From positions 1 to 15,449 of the forward strand of contig JAUWHT010000040.1 in NCBI GenBank assembly GCA_030605745.1: a stretch of 15,449 nucleotides of DNA, given 5' to 3'. Below, piece after piece: positions 1-8,190 of this stretch. The notes beneath the pieces are model-generated. The model searched no databases. It had not been told where the DNA came from and was given only the letters and a program-made list of their open reading frames with translations. The position numbers and the translations under genes are program-made. This stretch comes from Pirellulales bacterium (GTDB lineage Bacteria; Planctomycetota; Planctomycetia; Pirellulales; Thermoguttaceae). Within the stretch, counting starts at the first letter, position 1, and each line of letters starts with the position of its first letter.

Positions 1-139
1 CTCCACAGCGCAAGTTTACCTATTTTAACATTTATCGGATTTTCAACCTTTTTTTCGCCCCGGCCGCCCAGTTCCCAACTGCCATCGTCTTAGCAGAAAA
101 AACAACCTGCGGAAAATCGGGCTTGCCCGGCGGCTAAAC
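1..139. repeat. Left copy of 139-bp terminal inverted repeat
   Basis: Bases 1-139 are the exact reverse complement of 15309-15447; I compared them base by base and found no mismatch. The repeat has an AT-rich outer part with a run of seven T, then a GC-rich part with a short CGGGC/GCCCG palindrome at the inner end. No coding sequence is evident in it. It ends 69 nt before the ATG of uvrA. Placement at both exact window ends suggests a dispersed or flanking repeat at which an assembly stopped. A real terminal repeat of a linear element is less likely, because the genes between are housekeeping genes. Confidence 0.95.
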
Positions 140-208
140 GAATACAAGGTCGTACGCTAAAATAACAAAATAACGCGTTTGGGATATTTTTTCCGTCGCC
201 ACGGTTTC
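140..208 (+). promoter_or_regulatory. AT-rich leader upstream of uvrA
   Basis: This stretch between the terminal repeat and the uvrA ATG is clearly AT-rich against a GC-rich background. It holds a TAAAAT at 158-163 that could serve as a -10 element, but no good -35 is seen at the usual spacing. No Shine-Dalgarno sequence precedes ATG 209. Treat it as a probable promoter region only. Confidence 0.3.
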
Positions 209-3200
209 ATGGCTGCTTCAGATATCCAGATCAGGGGCGCCCGCGAGCATAACCTGCGGGACATCGACTTGCTGCTGCCGCGGAACCGGCTGATTTGCTT
301 TACCGGCGTAAGCGGCTCGGGCAAGAGTTCACTGGCCTTCGACACGCTGTACGCTGAGGGGCAGCGGCGCTACGTCGAAAGCCTTTCCAGCTTTGCCCGG
401 CAGTTCCTCGGCAAGATGCCCAAGCCGGAGGTGGACCTGATCGCCGGCTTGAGCCCCTCGATCTCCATCTCGCAGAAATCGGCCGGCCAGAACCCCCGCT
501 CGACGGTGGGCACAATCACCGAGATTTACGATTACCTGCGGGTGCTTTACGCCCGGGTGGGCCGGGGGCACTGTCCGCGGTGCGGCCGGCCAATCACCGC
601 GCAGACCCGGGAGCAGATCATCCAGCGGATCGCCGCCCTGCCCGCCGGCACGCCGCTGATGGTCCTTGCCCCCTTGATCCGCCGCCAGAAGGGCGAGTAC
701 CGCGACCTGTTCGAGGAACTCCTGAAGCAGGGTTTCGTTCGCGCCCGGGTCGACGGCAGCGTGGTCCACCTGAGCGACGACCTGCGGCTGGACCGGCAGA
801 TGCGGCACGACATCGAGGTGGTAGTCGATCGGCTGGTAGCCGGGCCAAAAATCCGCCACCGGCTGGCCGAAGCGGTCGAACTGGCCCTGCGGCTGGGCGA
901 GGGTAACCTGATCGTGGCCACGGAAGTCGGAAGTGGGAAGTCGGAAGTGGGAAGTGGGACTTCCGACTTCCGACTTCCGATTTCCGACTTACACCTTTCG
1001 GCCCATTACGCCTGCACTCACTGTAACCTGAGCTTCGAGCCTCCCAGCCCGCAACTGTTCAGCTTCAACAGCCCGCAGGGAATGTGCCCCGCGTGCAGCG
1101 GCCTGGGGCAAATCTACACGTTCGATCCCGAGCGGCTGATTCCCGACCCGTCCAGGTCCTTTCAGCAGGGCTGCATCGAGCTGATCGGCCGCTGGCGCGA
1201 GATGGGCCGTTGGAAAAGGCACATCTACCGCGGCGTGGCCGAGATGCTCGAGCGCAAATACGCGCTGGAAAAGGGAACCGTGCTTGAGATGGCCTGGGAA
1301 GAACTCGATCCGGCCTCGCAGCATGCGCTGCTTTGGGGCACCGGCGACGAGCACATCACGTTCACCTGGCGGAGCGGCCCCTCGGGCAACAAGTGGGGCG
1401 GCAAGTTCGAGGGCATTATCCCAAAGCTGCTTTCCCAGTACCGCAACACCCGCAGCCGACCGCACCGGCGGCAGTTAGAGAAGTACATGCGGGTGCTCGG
1501 CTGCGCCGATTGCAAAGGCCAGCGGCTGAATCCCCAGGCGCGTGCAGTCACCCTGGTTTCTGCGTCGGCAAAGTTCAAGGACCGGCCCGAACGTTCGCTG
1601 CCGGAGGTCTGCGCCCTGCCGGTCTCTGACGCGGAGGAGTTCTTCAGCGAGTTGCAACTGGACGAGACGGGCCGAGCGATCGCCGCCGAAGCGATCAAGG
1701 AAGTCTGTGGCCGGCTCAGCTTCCTCCGCAACGTCGGCCTGGAGTACCTGACGCTGGACCGCACCGCGCCGACCCTTGCCGGCGGCGAGATGCAGCGCAT
1801 CCGCCTGGCCGGGCAGATCGGCTGCGGGCTGGTCGGCGTGTTGTACATACTCGACGAGCCGTCGATCGGCCTGCATCCACGCGACAACGGCCGGCTGCTG
1901 AAAACCCTGGCCCGACTCCGCGACCAGGGCAATACCGTGATCGTGGTTGAGCACGATGAGGACACAATCCGGGCGGCCGACCACATCATCGACTTCGGTC
2001 CCGGCCCCGGCGTGCGCGGCGGCCAGATCGTGGCCACCGGACCGATCGACGCGATCATTGCCGAGCCGGGCAGCGTAACCGGGCAGTACCTTTGCGGCCG
2101 GCAGCGGATCGAAATCCCCACCAAGCGCCGGCCGGTGAATGAAAAATGGCTCACAGTCCGTGGGGCCGAACACAATAACCTCAAGCGGATCGACGTCAAA
2201 ATCCCGCTGGGTACGTTCGTCTGCGTGACTGGCGTCTCCGGCTCGGGCAAGAGTTCGCTGGTCAGCGATATCCTGGTCGAGGCACTCCGGCGCGATCTTA
2301 ACGCCGGCATCGGCAACCCGGGAAAGCACCGGCGGATCGACGGCCTGGAACATCTCGACCGGATGATTGCTATCGACCAGTCGCCGATCGGGCGGACACC
2401 GCGGAGCAACCCGGCCACATACATCAAGGTCTTCGATGAAATCCGCAAGCTCTTCGCCCAATTGCCCGAGTCGAGGGCCCGGGGCTACCAGCCGGGTCGG
2501 TTCAGCTTCAACCTCAGCGGCGGGCGATGCGAGGCCTGTGACGGCAACGGCTCGAACCGGCTCGAGATGGACTTCCTGGCCGACATCTGGGTCACCTGCC
2601 CGGTCTGCGAAGGACACCGCTTCAACCGCGAGACCCTGCAGGTCCGCTACAAGGGCCGCTCGATCGCCCAAGTCCTCGAAATGGACGTGCAGGAAGCGTT
2701 GGACCATTTTGAGAACATCCCCAAGATCCGGCAGAAGCTACAAACGCTGCACGACGTGGGGCTGGACTACATGAAACTGGGCCAGCCGTCGCCCACACTC
2801 TCCGGCGGCGAAGCACAACGGATCAAGCTCGCCCGCGAACTTGTCAAAAAAAGCACTGGGCAGACCCTCTATCTGCTCGACGAACCCACCACCGGACTGC
2901 ACTTCGCCGATATCAAGCTGCTGTTGAAGGTGCTGCACGGGTTCGTCGAGGCCGGCAACACCGTGCTGGTCGTGGAACACAACATGGAGATCATCAAGAC
3001 TGCCGACTGGATCATCGACCTGGGCCCCGAAGGTGGCGAACTTGGCGGTCGGATCGTCGCCGCCGGAACGCCAGAACAGCTTGCCGGCAGTCGGAATTCC
3101 CACACCGGCAAAGTGCTCCGCAGCGTGCTCAACGGCGCTGTCGACGGCGCTGTAGGAGGCGACTCCAGTCGCCGATTGCCCAAAGGTGACGATCATCGGC

Positions 3201-6200
3201 GACTGGAGTCGCCTCCTACAAAATTCATCAAAGTCCGCGGCGCACGAGAGCATAACCTCAAGGACATCAGCGTCGAAATACCACGCGATAAGATCACCGT
3301 CTGCTGCGGCCCCAGCGGCTCGGGCAAAAGCTCGCTGGCAATGGACACCATCTATGCCGAAGGACAGCGCCGCTACGTCGAAAGCCTCAGCGCCTACGCC
3401 CGGCAGTTCGTCGGACAAATGCACAAACCCAAGCTCGACCACATCGAGGGCCTCTCACCGGCGATTGCCATCGAGCAGAAGCACACCGGCCACACGCCGC
3501 GCAGCACGGTCGGCACGGTGACCGAGATCTACGATTACCTGCGGATATTATTCTCGCGGCTCGGCCGGCCATATTGCCCGAGTTGCGACGTGCCCATCAG
3601 CAGCCGGTCGGCCGACGAGGTGATCGACAAGGTGATGGACCATCCGGCCGGCACGAGGCTGTACCTGATGGCCCCCCTGGAGATTCGGGTCGGCGAGCAA
3701 TACGAGACGCTGTGGGAGGAGATCCGCGCATCGGGCTACGCGCGGATTCGCGTCGACGGGCAGACGCATTCGATCGACAACCCGCCGCAGATCGACCGGC
3801 GGCGAAAACATCGCGTCGAGGCGGTGATCGACCGGGTGACCATCCGCGCTGACGGGAGGTCGCGGATCGCCGACAGCGTGGAAAACGCCCTGGCGCTGGG
3901 CGGCGGCGTGTTGCACGTGGCCTATCCCAAGGCCGACCTACCCGAGCCGAACTGGCCAACCAAAATCCACAGCCAGCACTTCGCCTGCGATAGGTGTGGG
4001 CGGAGCTTCGAGCCGCTCTCGCCGCACAACTTCTCGTTCAACAACTCGCTCGGCTGGTGCCCGGCGTGCGAAGGACTGGGTACGCAAACGGGCACAAATC
4101 CGGCGGCGCTGCTGCGCGATCCGAAACTGAGCTTAGCCCAAGGGGCAGTAGCCTTGTGGCCGGACACGGGCAACAGCATCTTCCGGCTGATGTTAGACAG
4201 CTTCGCACGCGGCACAGACATCCCCACCGACGTCCCGTTCGAGCAACTCACCACGAAGCACCGCCGGCTGATAATGCACGGCACGGCCGACCAATGGTTC
4301 GATGTGGGAGGCTACTCTGTGGGCGATTGTGGCGGCAAGTCGCCGACAGAGTCGCCTCCCACAACGTTATTCCGCTTCCAGTACAAGGGGCTTTACCCGG
4401 CGTTGGACGAGGCCAGTCGGCTCTCGCCCGCAATGCGCGGCAAGCTGGAACACCTGGTCGACGAGGTGGAATGCTCGGTCTGTGGCGGGAGCCGGTTGCG
4501 CGACGATGCGGCGGCCGTGCGGCTGCACGGGCTGACGCTCGACGAGTTGTGCCGGCTGCCGCTGGGCCGGCTGTTGCGGCAGTTCAAGGACTGGAAGCCC
4601 GACACTACCGAGCTGAAGATCGCCGGCGAGTTGCTCCGCGAGATTCGCAGCCGGTTGGGGTTTTTGGTCGAAGTGGGTCTGGACTACTTGACGCTGGCCC
4701 GAGGTGCTCCGACGCTCTCCGGCGGCGAGATGCAGCGAATTCGGCTGGCCGCCCAGGTCGGCAGCGGGCTGTGCGGCGTGCTGTACGTGCTCGACGAGCC
4801 GACCATCGGCCTGCACCCCCACGACAACAAGCGGCTGCTCAGCGCCCTGCGGAAGCTCCGCGACCTGGGCAATACGTTGCTGGTGGTCGAGCACGACCGC
4901 CAGGTGGTCCAAGGCGCCGACCGGCTTCTCGACTTCGGCCCTGCTGCAGGGCGAAACGGTGGACAGATCGTCGCCCGGGGTACACCCGAACAGATCGCTG
5001 CGCGTCGCGCGTCGGTCACTGGACCATATCTGTCGGGCAAGAAGGCGATTGTGGTTCCGAGCAACCGCCGGATGCAATCGGTCGCAATAGCCCCCGGCGG
5101 CTGGCTTGAAGTGGTCGGAGCGCGGCAGAACAACCTCAAGAACATCAACGTGCGGATCCCGCTGGGTACGCTGATGGTGGTCACCGGCACCAGCGGCAGC
5201 GGGAAGAGTTCGCTGGTCGAGGACGTGCTATACAATGCCCTGGCCCGGAGGCTGCACCGCGCGAAGACGGTGCCGGGCGCCCACGACTCGATCCGCGGCA
5301 TCGAGTTGGTGAACAAGGTGATCCGGGTGGACCAGCAGCCTTTGGGCCAGACACCCACGTCAAACCCGGCCACGTTCACCGGTGCCTTCGATCTGATCCG
5401 CTCGCTTTACGCCCAGCTTCCCGAGGCAAAGCTGCGTGGTTACACGCCGCGGAGGTTCAGTTTCAACGTAGCCGGCGGACGCTGCGAAAAGTGCGAGGGC
5501 AACGGTCAGCTTCGGATCGAGATGCACTTCCTGCCCGACGTGTGGGTCGAGTGCAACACCTGCCGCGGCCGGCGGTACAATCCCGAGACGCTGGCCGTGC
5601 GGTACCACAGCCGGTCGATCGCCGACGTGCTGGACCTCTCGTGCGGCGAGGCGGTCAAGCTGTTCGAGAACATCCCCAAAATCCGCCGCATCTTGCAGAC
5701 GCTCTGCGACGTGGGGCTCGACTACCTCACGCTTGGCCAGCCGGCCCCGACGCTCTCCGGCGGCGAGGCACAGCGTGTGAAACTGGCCGCTGAACTCGCC
5801 CGGCCTGATACCGGAAGAACCCTGTACCTGTTGGACGAGCCGACCACCGGCCTGCACTTCGACGACCTGGCTAGGTTGCTCGACGTGCTCAATCGGCTGG
5901 TTGACCTGGGTAACACGGTGCTGGTGATCGAGCACAACCTGGACGTGATAAAGACGGCCGATTGGGTGATTGATCTGGGGCCTGAGGCGGGCGAGGAGGG
6001 CGGGTTCGTAGTGGCCGCCGGGACGCCCGAGGATATTGTGGCCCACCACCGACGTCGAAAGCGGGCTGTAAAATCGAAACGGTCGAAGATCATGCGATCG
6101 TACACCGGTGAGGTGCTCGCCCCTGTGCTGGCCGCCGGGCCACGAGCCAAACGCAAGCTGCACGACTTCGCCGCCGAGCAGGCCGAGCGACCCGACGACC

Positions 6201-7165
6201 TGGACATCACCCAGGTAGGACGCGAGGCCAAAATGCCCTGGCAAGTCGACGGCCTGCGCTGGCACACGCTGGATCGGGTCGGGCGGACCGGCAATCCGTG
6301 CCGCTGGGACGGCCGCGTGCTGGGCGAGGTAATCGACCGCATCCAGCAGCGGCCCGAGTTGTTCAGCCCGCCCGACTTCGACAGCCGCACGGTGGTCGAG
6401 ATCCGCGCGGCGAAGAAGACCAACGGCTGGTTCTTCCATGCGATCACCGGCGAGGAGTGGTTGTTGAAGTTGAAGTTCCGCACGGCCAAGAACACATTTC
6501 AGCGGGAAGAGTTGGTCCGCCAACTGGACCTGAAGCCGCTCAATGACATGCCCGACTTACCGCTGTACGGTACCCAGCCGAGGGTGCGCTGCAAAAACCT
6601 CCGCGGACCCTGGCAGGAAGTCGAACTGCGAATCCACAGCTACCAGGAGATCGACCAGCCGGAGTTCTGGAAGTTTGTCGATCGGTCGGTGGCCGGGTTC
6701 GCCAAGTTCACCGAGCGGGTGCAGAAGCAGTCCGAGGTGTTACAACCCTGGAAGCAACTCGGCCGGAAGTGGCACTTCACCCGAAAGGGCTTTCCGATCG
6801 GCAAAAAGGTCCAGTGGGACGTCGAGGTGCTGGAAGAGTTGTGCGAGTTGCTATCCGATACGGCACCCCAAGGACAGTTACTTTGGAACAACAAACAGGT
6901 GGTGCCGCTATACGTGCCCGAGCAAAAGGCACCCTGGGCAGCCCTGCGAACCAAGAAGCTCGACGCGGTACATCTACACCTTACCGGGCCCAAGGGACGT
7001 TTTACACTCGGCCAGATCACCGACCTGGGCCACAACCCGACACTCGATGGCCAGCGGCCCGGCCACGACATCATGACGTTGAAGTTCCGCACCATCGACG
7101 ACATTGCCCGCGGCAATCTGGCGGCGTTCTTGAAGAAGCATTTGGCGGAGGTGACAAAGAAGTGA
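209..7165 (+). CDS. uvrA: Tandem-fused UvrA (double excinuclease ABC subunit A) with novel C-terminal extension
   Basis: DNA damage sensor of nucleotide excision repair, which loads UvrB; cytosolic. At 2318 aa it is over twice the usual ~940 and contains two full UvrA units. Half 1: Walker A GVSGSGKSS 33-41, zinc Cys269/272/293/296, signature LAGGE from 523, second Walker A 675, zinc Cys774/777/797/800, LSGGE 864. Half 2 starts near 1006: Walker A 1034, Cys1260/1263/1284/1287, LSGGE 1503, Walker A 1660, Cys1759/1762/1782/1785, LSGGE 1849. A ~340-residue tail follows from about 1978. ATG 209 is preferred over in-frame TTG 179, because the ten extra residues are not UvrA-like. Three palindromic repeats are read through in frame. 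The fusion presumably makes an intramolecular version of the normal UvrA dimer (inference). Confidence 0.97.
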   Translation: MAASDIQIRGAREHNLRDIDLLLPRNRLICFTGVSGSGKSSLAFDTLYAEGQRRYVESLSSFARQFLGKMPKPEVDLIAGLSPSISISQKSAGQNPRSTVGTITEIYDYLRVLYARVGRGHCPRCGRPITAQTREQIIQRIAALPAGTPLMVLAPLIRRQKGEYRDLFEELLKQGFVRARVDGSVVHLSDDLRLDRQMRHDIEVVVDRLVAGPKIRHRLAEAVELALRLGEGNLIVATEVGSGKSEVGSGTSDFRLPISDLHLSAHYACTHCNLSFEPPSPQLFSFNSPQGMCPACSGLGQIYTFDPERLIPDPSRSFQQGCIELIGRWREMGRWKRHIYRGVAEMLERKYALEKGTVLEMAWEELDPASQHALLWGTGDEHITFTWRSGPSGNKWGGKFEGIIPKLLSQYRNTRSRPHRRQLEKYMRVLGCADCKGQRLNPQARAVTLVSASAKFKDRPERSLPEVCALPVSDAEEFFSELQLDETGRAIAAEAIKEVCGRLSFLRNVGLEYLTLDRTAPTLAGGEMQRIRLAGQIGCGLVGVLYILDEPSIGLHPRDNGRLLKTLARLRDQGNTVIVVEHDEDTIRAADHIIDFGPGPGVRGGQIVATGPIDAIIAEPGSVTGQYLCGRQRIEIPTKRRPVNEKWLTVRGAEHNNLKRIDVKIPLGTFVCVTGVSGSGKSSLVSDILVEALRRDLNAGIGNPGKHRRIDGLEHLDRMIAIDQSPIGRTPRSNPATYIKVFDEIRKLFAQLPESRARGYQPGRFSFNLSGGRCEACDGNGSNRLEMDFLADIWVTCPVCEGHRFNRETLQVRYKGRSIAQVLEMDVQEALDHFENIPKIRQKLQTLHDVGLDYMKLGQPSPTLSGGEAQRIKLARELVKKSTGQTLYLLDEPTTGLHFADIKLLLKVLHGFVEAGNTVLVVEHNMEIIKTADWIIDLGPEGGELGGRIVAAGTPEQLAGSRNSHTGKVLRSVLNGAVDGAVGGDSSRRLPKGDDHRRLESPPTKFIKVRGAREHNLKDISVEIPRDKITVCCGPSGSGKSSLAMDTIYAEGQRRYVESLSAYARQFVGQMHKPKLDHIEGLSPAIAIEQKHTGHTPRSTVGTVTEIYDYLRILFSRLGRPYCPSCDVPISSRSADEVIDKVMDHPAGTRLYLMAPLEIRVGEQYETLWEEIRASGYARIRVDGQTHSIDNPPQIDRRRKHRVEAVIDRVTIRADGRSRIADSVENALALGGGVLHVAYPKADLPEPNWPTKIHSQHFACDRCGRSFEPLSPHNFSFNNSLGWCPACEGLGTQTGTNPAALLRDPKLSLAQGAVALWPDTGNSIFRLMLDSFARGTDIPTDVPFEQLTTKHRRLIMHGTADQWFDVGGYSVGDCGGKSPTESPPTTLFRFQYKGLYPALDEASRLSPAMRGKLEHLVDEVECSVCGGSRLRDDAAAVRLHGLTLDELCRLPLGRLLRQFKDWKPDTTELKIAGELLREIRSRLGFLVEVGLDYLTLARGAPTLSGGEMQRIRLAAQVGSGLCGVLYVLDEPTIGLHPHDNKRLLSALRKLRDLGNTLLVVEHDRQVVQGADRLLDFGPAAGRNGGQIVARGTPEQIAARRASVTGPYLSGKKAIVVPSNRRMQSVAIAPGGWLEVVGARQNNLKNINVRIPLGTLMVVTGTSGSGKSSLVEDVLYNALARRLHRAKTVPGAHDSIRGIELVNKVIRVDQQPLGQTPTSNPATFTGAFDLIRSLYAQLPEAKLRGYTPRRFSFNVAGGRCEKCEGNGQLRIEMHFLPDVWVECNTCRGRRYNPETLAVRYHSRSIADVLDLSCGEAVKLFENIPKIRRILQTLCDVGLDYLTLGQPAPTLSGGEAQRVKLAAELARPDTGRTLYLLDEPTTGLHFDDLARLLDVLNRLVDLGNTVLVIEHNLDVIKTADWVIDLGPEAGEEGGFVVAAGTPEDIVAHHRRRKRAVKSKRSKIMRSYTGEVLAPVLAAGPRAKRKLHDFAAEQAERPDDLDITQVGREAKMPWQVDGLRWHTLDRVGRTGNPCRWDGRVLGEVIDRIQQRPELFSPPDFDSRTVVEIRAAKKTNGWFFHAITGEEWLLKLKFRTAKNTFQREELVRQLDLKPLNDMPDLPLYGTQPRVRCKNLRGPWQEVELRIHSYQEIDQPEFWKFVDRSVAGFAKFTERVQKQSEVLQPWKQLGRKWHFTRKGFPIGKKVQWDVEVLEELCELLSDTAPQGQLLWNNKQVVPLYVPEQKAPWAALRTKKLDAVHLHLTGPKGRFTLGQITDLGHNPTLDGQRPGHDIMTLKFRTIDDIARGNLAAFLKKHLAEVTKK
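922..990. repeat. GGAAGT-type palindromic repeat inside uvrA (in frame)
   Basis: Arms 924-955 and 959-990 match as reverse complements at 29 of 32 positions around a 3-nt GGG loop, and each arm is built of tandem GGAAGTSG-like units. The repeat is translated as a Gly/Ser-rich stretch followed by SDFRLPISDLH, just before the first zinc-module Cys pair of UvrA. That point in UvrA normally has a short beta-strand connection, so this looks like an inserted repeat, not family sequence. The encoded GSGKS is a chance Walker-like string, not a nucleotide site. Confidence 0.85.
3151..3220. repeat. Palindromic element, perfect 26-bp arms, inside uvrA linker
   Basis: Arms 3151-3176 and 3195-3220 are perfect reverse complements separated by 18 nt. 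The outer motif is TGTAGGAGGCGACTC. It is translated without a stop as GGDSSRRLP...RRLESPPT in the linker between the two UvrA halves, where extra residues should be tolerated. It belongs to the same family as 4303-4363 and the single arm in folC at 14138-14162. Confidence 0.92.
4303..4363. repeat. Palindromic element, 24-bp arms, inside second UvrA half
   Basis: Arms 4303-4326 and 4340-4363 pair at 22 of 24 positions around a 13-nt loop. The outer sequence TGTGGGAGGC matches the element at 3151-3220 except for one base. It is read in the same frame as that copy and likewise ends in ESPPT. It lies ahead of the F-x-Y-K-G-L segment that leads to the Cys pair of the UvrA insertion domain. No stop codon is introduced. 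Confidence 0.9.
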
Positions 7166-7167
7166 AC

Positions 7168-7821
7168 ATGCCCGATTCCTTAATCCCAAAGCGGTTCCTC
7201 TTCCGCTTCTCGGCGCCGTGCCTGTACCGCGATCTGCTGTGGACGAGCGACGGAGCAGGACTGGAGGAGGAGTACCGGCTGGTCAGCTTCGCCGAGCTGG
7301 AAGATCGCTCTACGCCGGCCGACGTGCGGGCGGCATGGAGCGAAGCGGGCATAGTGTTCTCGGTCCGCGTCGTGGGCAAGCGGCAGGCGCCCTGGTGCCG
7401 CGCCGCCCGGATAGAAGAAAGTGATGGGCTTCAGGTGTGGATCGATACCCGCGACGTGCACAACGTCCACCGCGCCGGCCGCTTCTGCCATCGGTTCATT
7501 TTTCTGCCACGCGGCGCCGGACGGCGGCTCGAAAAGCCGGTGGCCGAACGGCTCCCGATCCACCGCGCCCGGGAGCAACCCCGACCGATCGAGCCCGGGC
7601 GGCTGCAAGTCCGCAGCGAGAAGCGGATCGACGGCTACCTGCTGGAAGCCTTCATCCCGGCCGACGCGCTGACCGGCTTCGACCCGGCCGAGCATCCCCG
7701 GCTGGGCTTCACCTACGCGGTGATCGACCGCGAGCTGGGCGAGCAGACCTTCAGCGTCGGCAGCCCCATGCCGTATCAAGAGGACCCCAGCCTGTGGGCC
7801 ACCTTGGAGTTAGCAAGATAG
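7168..7821 (+). CDS. CBM9/DOMON-like beta-sandwich domain protein
   Basis: A 217-aa protein of unknown role. The segment with SDGLQVWIDTRD, the later KRIDGYLLEAFIPADALTGFDP and the closing short hydrophobic strands resemble the family 9 carbohydrate-binding-module-like (DOMON-type) domains common in planctomycetes. No signal peptide or membrane segment is seen, so it probably acts in the cytoplasm. ATG 7168 is 2 nt after the uvrA stop. A GGAGGTGA at 7147-7154 inside the uvrA end lies 13 nt upstream, which suggests translational coupling. A longer open frame reaching back to 6769 overlaps uvrA and is only a shadow of it. No functional link to repair is known to me; the ligand cannot be read from the sequence. 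Confidence 0.8.
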   Translation: MPDSLIPKRFLFRFSAPCLYRDLLWTSDGAGLEEEYRLVSFAELEDRSTPADVRAAWSEAGIVFSVRVVGKRQAPWCRAARIEESDGLQVWIDTRDVHNVHRAGRFCHRFIFLPRGAGRRLEKPVAERLPIHRAREQPRPIEPGRLQVRSEKRIDGYLLEAFIPADALTGFDPAEHPRLGFTYAVIDRELGEQTFSVGSPMPYQEDPSLWATLELAR

Positions 7822-8190
7822 GAGGCTCCGACCCCCGGAAGCAATCGGCAGAGAGGTAAAGAGGTGTCCTGTTCGCGGGCTTGACCGCCGAACTGACGAC
7901 AAAGTACAATAGCATACCATCCTATAGAGGGGCCAGAATTGCAGTTTTTCGCCCTTCGCAAGGATGGTTCAATCTAGTCGCGTTTCGGCCGTAACTTGCA
8001 TTGCGCAAAGGACTTGGGTTCTTTCTAGGGTGTCCGGCGAGCCAAGTAGAGGTTCTTGAGATCGTTTCATACCGGGCCGCCCTATTGACGAATAGAAGAA
8101 AGGGTGGCAAAATTCTGTTACAGTTGGGAGGGCTGCTGGATGGCGGTCCGTTGGGCTTTGTTCCACCCGGCTGTTTTTTTGCGCCACATC
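7822..8190. other. Intergenic region without recognisable gene
   Basis: About 370 bp between the CBM9-like gene and the DUF3800 start. Base composition falls visibly compared with uvrA. Short open frames here have no recognisable product, and I see no tRNA, insertion-sequence end or long hairpin. It may be part of the foreign segment that carries the DUF3800 gene. Confidence 0.5.
8085..8113 (+). promoter_or_regulatory. Possible sigma70-like promoter for DUF3800 gene
   Basis: TTGACG (8085-8090) and CAAAAT (8108-8113) are separated by 17 nt, about 80 nt ahead of ATG 8191. The -10 is a poor match and no test is possible by eye. Confidence 0.25.

Noticed and set aside
922..990. GSGKS string as an extra Walker A motif in UvrA
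   Set aside because: It is produced by the repeat and lacks the flanking strand and helix; the four real P-loops are elsewhere.
6769..7167. Upstream extension of the CBM9-like frame
   Set aside because: It lies inside the uvrA C-terminus in another frame. The recognisable protein begins at ATG 7168.
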